Origin: JBFWYO01 sp050186335
GTDB lineage: Bacteria; Pseudomonadota; Alphaproteobacteria; Bin65
Reading direction: 5' to 3'
Length of the DNA stretch: 25,744 bases
Assembly (NCBI GenBank): GCA_050186335.1
Contig: JBFWYO010000069.1
Coordinates: 1 to 25,744 of the forward strand
The position numbers were made by a program, and so were the translations under genes. Of the stretch, positions 22,387-25,744 are shown one piece after another. Numbering within the stretch: the first letter of the stretch is position 1; every line of letters starts with the position of its first letter. The notes under the pieces were generated by a model, which did no database searches, was not told the origin of the DNA, and worked only from the letters and a program-made list of their open reading frames with translations.

Positions 22387-23552
22387 AATTCTTTTTCTTT
22401 CATTTGATGCCCTATGCCGATCTCGATCTGTCCTATGCGGACAAATACAACTCGGCCTGGGTCACGCTGCCGAACACCTATTTCGATCCGAAGAAGGGCC
22501 ATGCGCTCTACAACCGCTATCTCGACGAAATCGAGTACGCGGATGCGTGCGGCTTCGACGGCGTGTGCGTCAACGAGCATCACCAGAACGCCTACGGCCT
22601 GATGCCGAGCCCCGGCATCATGGCAGGCGCATTGTCGCGCCGGACCAAAAACGTCAAGATCGCCGTGCTCGGCCGCGCGCTGCCGCTGCTCAACAACCCG
22701 ACCGTGGTGGCCGAGGAATACGCGATGCTCGACCAGATCACCGGCGGGCGGCTGGTCGCCGGCTTCGTGCGCGGCATCGGCGCCGAGTATCACGCGTTCG
22801 GCGCCAACCCGGCGTTCTCGCACGAGCGCTTCATGGAAGCCCACGATTTGATCGTGCAGAGCTGGACCCGGCCGGGCCCGTTCGCGTTCGAGGGCAAGCA
22901 CTATCACTACGACTACGTCAACGTCTGGCCGCGCACGTTCCAGCAACCGCATCCGCCGATCTGGATCCCCTCGCAGGGCAGCCAGGAAACCATCGATTGG
23001 GCCTCGCACCCGGATCGCAAATACACCTATTTGCAGACGTTCAGCCCGGTCACGGTGATGGCGAAGTATCTGGGCGCTTACAAGGAAGCCGCGCTGAAAT
23101 ACGGCTACACGGCGCAATCCTCGCAGCTCGGCTGGGCGATCCCGATCTACGTCGCGGAGACCGATGCGCAGGCGCGCAGCGAGGCGAAACCGCACATCGA
23201 GGCGTTCTTCAACAAGTTCCTGCGCATGCCGATGGAAATGCTGCTGCCGCCCGGCTATCTCTCGCTCAAGTCCATGAAGGGCGTGATGAAGGCGAAAGCG
23301 GGCCTCGCGGGCGGCGCGCATACGATCGACAGCGTGATCGAGCAGGGCATGTTCCTGTGCGGCGGCTGGCAGACGGTCGCCGACCAGATCGCCAAGTATC
23401 AGAAGGAGATCGGCTTCGGCAATCTGCTGCCGATGGGCCAGTTCGGCACCCTGCCGCACGATCTTGCGATGAAGAACATCGAAACCTTCGCCAAGAAAGT
23501 CATCCCGCGCGTACGCGCGACGCTCGGCGAGCAGGCGCAGGCGGCGGAGTAG
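22383..23552 (+). CDS. Luciferase-like (LLM class) flavin-dependent monooxygenase
   Basis: 389 residues, TIM-barrel luciferase family. NEHH at 64-67 and EEYAMLDQITGGRLVAGFVRG at 111-131 are hallmarks of the LLM subgroup using reduced FMN or F420; FEGKHYHYDYVNVWPRTFQQPHPPIWIPSQGS around 169-200 is the conserved middle. It lacks features of SsuD alkanesulfonate monooxygenase at the N-terminus, so a desulfonating role is not supported. No flavin reductase gene is next to it; reduced flavin must come from elsewhere. It is the last gene of the plus-strand operon and ends about 10 bases before an inverted-repeat region that probably terminates transcription. The substrate is unknown. Confidence 0.93.
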   Translation: MKFFFFHLMPYADLDLSYADKYNSAWVTLPNTYFDPKKGHALYNRYLDEIEYADACGFDGVCVNEHHQNAYGLMPSPGIMAGALSRRTKNVKIAVLGRALPLLNNPTVVAEEYAMLDQITGGRLVAGFVRGIGAEYHAFGANPAFSHERFMEAHDLIVQSWTRPGPFAFEGKHYHYDYVNVWPRTFQQPHPPIWIPSQGSQETIDWASHPDRKYTYLQTFSPVTVMAKYLGAYKEAALKYGYTAQSSQLGWAIPIYVAETDAQARSEAKPHIEAFFNKFLRMPMEMLLPPGYLSLKSMKGVMKAKAGLAGGAHTIDSVIEQGMFLCGGWQTVADQIAKYQKEIGFGNLLPMGQFGTLPHDLAMKNIETFAKKVIPRVRATLGEQAQAAE

Positions 23553-23560
23553 CAGCGGCG

Positions 23561-23697
23561 GCCCATCCCCTCATCCTGAGCTTGTCGAAGGACGATACGC
23601 GCTGCGCGCTACTCAGGATGAGGCGGAAGTTTGTAGCGTTTCGAAAACCAACCTCATCCTGAGTAGCGCGCTCTTGCGCGCGTATCGAAGGATGGGC
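23561..23697. repeat. Mosaic pair of REP-like intergenic inverted repeats
   Basis: Copy 1 (about 23569-23623) and copy 2 (about 23652-23697) face each other. The 20 bases at 23604-23623 are the exact complement of 23652-23671. Copy 1 also closes on itself (CCTCATCCTGAG at 23569-23580 with 23612-23623), because its left half is a different repeat type carrying GAGCTTGTCGAAGGA. An outer dyad GCCCATCC (23561-23568)/GGATGGGC (23690-23697) encloses the whole. Such CATCCTGAG-type repeats are common between genes in Alphaproteobacteria. It lies between convergent operons and can fold as a large 3' structure. Confidence 0.8.
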
Positions 23698-23750
23698 AAC
23701 CGGCATGACGGGACATCGCCCGCGCCGTCGCCGGGCGGCGACGCCATCGC

Positions 23751-23801
23751 GATGTTACCGATGTTACGCTTTTTCACCTTAGGGCTTAGGGTACCTTAGG
23801 G
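23751..23801. repeat. Short tandem and clustered repeats (GATGTTAC, CTTAGGG)
   Basis: GATGTTACC and GATGTTACG stand in tandem at 23751-23768. CTTAGGG then occurs three times at 23778-23801, the first two abutting and the outer two as CCTTAGGG. No coding potential or known element was recognised. It may be a remnant of a mobile element end or simple sequence drift in an unconstrained gap. Confidence 0.55.
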
Positions 23802-23873
23802 TGGCAACGCCCGCGCGAATATGTGTGCGCCTACACGGCGCGGTCGCCAAACACGATTCACGATTTGAAGAGC

Positions 23874-23897
23874 GATGCGCGGCACACGCCGCGCATC
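23874..23897. other. Perfect 10-bp hairpin in the groEL-distal gap
   Basis: GATGCGCGGC (23874-23883) and its exact complement (23888-23897) flank a 4-base loop. No T-run on either side. It lies 320 bases after the monooxygenase stop and 157 bases beyond the groEL stop, so it is not clearly tied to either gene. The sequence around it (23802-23970) shows no supported gene. Confidence 0.55.
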
Positions 23898-23977
23898 TGC
23901 CGCATATGATATTGCGTGCGGCGGCGTCAAGATGCGCGTTACGCTTGTTACGTTTTGCCGCCACGCCCGAACAAAGC

Positions 23978-24003
23978 CGGGGCCGCTCTTGCGAGCGGCC
24001 CCG
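23978..24003. terminator. Terminator hairpin between the monooxygenase operon and groEL
   Basis: CGGGGCCGCTC (23978-23988) and its exact complement (23993-24003) form an 11-bp stem with loop TTGC. On the plus strand TTTCGTTTCG follows; on the minus strand the tail is CTTTGTTCG. It lies about 50 bases beyond the groEL stop and is best read as the groEL terminator, possibly working in both directions. Confidence 0.75.
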
Positions 24004-24054
24004 TTTCGTTTCGACCTTTCGGCGCCGAAGCGCCGGCAGAACAGGTGGGCTGGA

Positions 24055-25701
24055 TTAGAAGTCCATCCCGCCCATGCCGCCCATGCCGCCGCCCGGAGGC
24101 ATGGCCGGGCCGCTGTTCTTCTGCGGCTTTTCGGCGATCATGGCTTCCGTGGTGATCAGCAGGGCCGCGACCGAGGCCGCGTCCTGCAGGGCGCAGCGCA
24201 CGACCTTGGTCGGGTCGATGATGCCGGCCTTGACCAGGTCCTTGTACTCGTTCAGCTGGGCGTCGAAGCCGAAATTGGCGTCCTTCGACTCCAACAGCTT
24301 GCCGACGACGACCGAGCCGTCCACGCCGGCGTTCTCGGCGATCTGGCGCGCGGGCGTGGTGATCGCCTTGCGCACGATATCGATGCCGACCTGCTGGTCG
24401 TGGTTGTCGCTCTTGACCGCCGCGAGAATGCGATGCGCGTACAGCAGCGCAACGCCGCCGCCCGGCACGACGCCTTCTTCGACCGCCGCACGGGTCGCGT
24501 GCATGGCGTCTTCGACGCGGTCCTTCTTTTCCTTCACTTCGACTTCGGTCGCACCGCCGACGCGGATGATGGCGACGCCGCCGGCCAGTTTCGCCAGACG
24601 CTCCTGGAGCTTCTCGCGATCGTAGTCCGACGTGGTTTCCTCGATCTGCGCGCGGATCTGGCTGCAACGGGCTTCGATGTCCGTCTTCTTGCCGGCGCCG
24701 CTGACGATCGTGGTGTTGTCCTTATCGATGCGAATCTTCTTGGCGCGGCCGAGCATCTGCAGGGTTACGCCTTCCAGCTTGATGCCGAGATCTTCCGAGA
24801 TGACCTGACCGCCGGTCAGGATCGCGATGTCCTCCAGCATGGCCTTGCGGCGATCGCCGAAGCCCGGGGCCTTGACGGCCGCGACCTTCAAGCCGCCGCG
24901 CAGCTTGTTGACCACCAGCGTGGCCAAAGCTTCGCCTTCGATGTCTTCGCTGATGACGACCAGCGGACGACCCGACTGCACGACCGATTCGAGCAACGGC
25001 AGCATCGGCTGCAGGCCCGAGAGCTTCTTTTCGTGCAGGAGGATGTAGGCATCATCCAGCTCGACCAGCATCTTCTCGGCGTTGGTGACGAAATACGGCG
25101 AGATGTAGCCGCGGTCGAACTGCATGCCTTCGACGACGTCGAGTTCGGTCTCCAGGCTCTTCGCCTCTTCGACCGTGATGACGCCTTCGTTGCCGACCTT
25201 CTGCATCGCCTTGGCGAGCATTTCGCCGATCGACTTGTCGCCGTTGGCGGAGATCGTTCCAACCTGGGCGATTTCCTCGTTCGACTTGACCTTCTTGGAG
25301 CGCTTCTGCACGTCGGCGACGACGGCTTCAACCGCCAGGTCGATGCCGCGCTTGAGATCCATCGGGTTCATGCCGGCGGCCACGGCCTTGGCGCCTTCGC
25401 GGACGATCGATTGCGCCAGCACGGTCGCCGTGGTGGTGCCGTCGCCGGCCAGGTCGTTGGTCTTGGAAGCCACTTCGCGCAGCATCTGCGCGCCCATGTT
25501 CTCGAACTTGTCGGCAAGTTCGATTTCCTTCGCCACGGTCACGCCGTCCTTGGTGGTGCGCGGCGCGCCGAACGATTTGTCGATCACGACGTTGCGGCCC
25601 TTGGGACCGAGCGTCACCTTGACCGCGTTGGCGAGGATGTCGACACCGGCCAGCATGCGCGAGCGGGCGTCGGAGCCGAATTTGACGTCTTTAGCTGCCA
25701 T
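24055..25701 (-). CDS. groL: 60-kDa chaperonin GroEL
   Basis: 548 residues, full length, from the ATG at 25701 with AGGAG upstream. MAAKDVKFGSDARSRML at the start, the nucleotide-binding loop AGDGTTTATVLAQ around 85-97, and the flexible tail PPGGGMGGMGGMDF are all diagnostic. Internal segments such as EEGVVPGGGVALLYA and TTKDGVTVAKEIEL are intact. It forms the tetradecameric ring that folds proteins with GroES and ATP in the cytoplasm. It follows the groES gene by about 28 bases on the minus strand. Position and sequence are ordinary; many Hyphomicrobiales carry several groEL copies, so this need not be the only one. Confidence 0.98.
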   Translation of the reverse strand: MAAKDVKFGSDARSRMLAGVDILANAVKVTLGPKGRNVVIDKSFGAPRTTKDGVTVAKEIELADKFENMGAQMLREVASKTNDLAGDGTTTATVLAQSIVREGAKAVAAGMNPMDLKRGIDLAVEAVVADVQKRSKKVKSNEEIAQVGTISANGDKSIGEMLAKAMQKVGNEGVITVEEAKSLETELDVVEGMQFDRGYISPYFVTNAEKMLVELDDAYILLHEKKLSGLQPMLPLLESVVQSGRPLVVISEDIEGEALATLVVNKLRGGLKVAAVKAPGFGDRRKAMLEDIAILTGGQVISEDLGIKLEGVTLQMLGRAKKIRIDKDNTTIVSGAGKKTDIEARCSQIRAQIEETTSDYDREKLQERLAKLAGGVAIIRVGGATEVEVKEKKDRVEDAMHATRAAVEEGVVPGGGVALLYAHRILAAVKSDNHDQQVGIDIVRKAITTPARQIAENAGVDGSVVVGKLLESKDANFGFDAQLNEYKDLVKAGIIDPTKVVRCALQDAASVAALLITTEAMIAEKPQKNSGPAMPPGGGMGGMGGMDF

Positions 25702-25729
25702 CGGAAAATACTCCTGATAGTTAAACTGA

Positions 25730-25744
25730 TTACGCCGCCTTCTT
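25730..25744 (-). CDS. groS: 3' end of groES (cut by window edge)
   Basis: Only the last few codons are inside the window: on the minus strand a lysine codon, two alanine codons and TAA (stop at 25730-25732). It lies 28 bases before the groEL start. The call rests on the near-universal groES-groEL order and a plausible Ala-Ala ending, not on recognisable sequence. Confidence 0.5.
   Translation of the reverse strand, partial: KKAA

Noticed and set aside
22383..23552. SsuD alkanesulfonate monooxygenase that would complete the sulfonate pathway
   Set aside because: It is the same luciferase superfamily, but the N-terminus and the NEHH region place it in another LLM subgroup, and it sits in a different operon.
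23802..23970. Small genes in the gap before groEL (frames at 23801-24058 and 23779-23964)
   Set aside because: No ribosome-binding sites, no similarity to known proteins, and overlap with hairpins and repeats.
23553..24054. Insertion sequence or CRISPR-like array
   Set aside because: No transposase frame, no target-site duplication and no regularly spaced repeats; only REP-like dyads and short clustered repeats.

Overview
This 25.7-kb window is high-GC, gene-dense DNA from an alphaproteobacterium, most likely of the Hyphomicrobiales (rhizobial/Bradyrhizobium-like) side. The reasons are: two liv-type ABC clusters, an SsuA-type ABC operon behind what reads as a SAM-II riboswitch (a class found mostly in Alphaproteobacteria), Tat-exported redox enzymes, inverted repeats of the CATCCTGAG type that are common between genes in this group, and a groES-groEL pair with an alphaproteobacterial-looking GroEL. 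No tRNA, rRNA, CRISPR array, transposase or prophage gene was seen.

Layout, left to right. (1) 1-990, minus: 5' part of an exported protein with an FG-GAP-like motif and a TPR-like region, cut by the window edge. (2) 1052-2762, plus: a UPF0126/TRIC-family membrane protein and an AI-2E-family transporter. (3) 7472-2774, minus: a complete liv-type transporter in the order livG-livF-livK-livH-livM, with a perfect hairpin between livK and livH. (4) 11786-7744, minus: promoter, SAM-II-like aptamer, intrinsic terminator, then substrate-binding protein, permease and ATPase of the sulfonate/nitrate/taurine ABC type, followed closely by an OsmC-like protein and a TetR regulator. (5) 12977-11988, minus: TerC/Alx-family membrane protein. 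(6) 14881-13222, minus: pirin and a Tat-exported dienelactone-hydrolase-like protein. (7) 16740-15033, minus: Tat-exported molybdopterin sulfite dehydrogenase and its small cytochrome c. (8) 16960-23552, plus: a tight operon of leader ORF, livH, livM, livG, livF, livK, alpha/beta hydrolase and luciferase-like flavin monooxygenase. (9) 23553-24054: non-coding stretch with mosaic inverted repeats, hairpins and a terminator. (10) 25744-24055, minus: end of groES and complete groEL.

How the parts may work together (inference): sulfur runs through the middle. A SAM-sensing leader controls an organosulfur-type importer. The separately transcribed sulfite dehydrogenase/cytochrome pair could dispose of sulfite released from sulfonates. 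The plus-strand cluster joins a complete importer to two soluble catabolic enzymes by start/stop overlaps, which suggests uptake and oxidative or hydrolytic breakdown of one unknown carboxylate or amide substrate. The two most promising leads are the SAM-II-like control of an SsuA-type operon and the liv-hydrolase-monooxygenase cassette. Perfect 10-14 bp hairpins without a U-tract recur in this window, two of them just after liv substrate-binding-protein genes.
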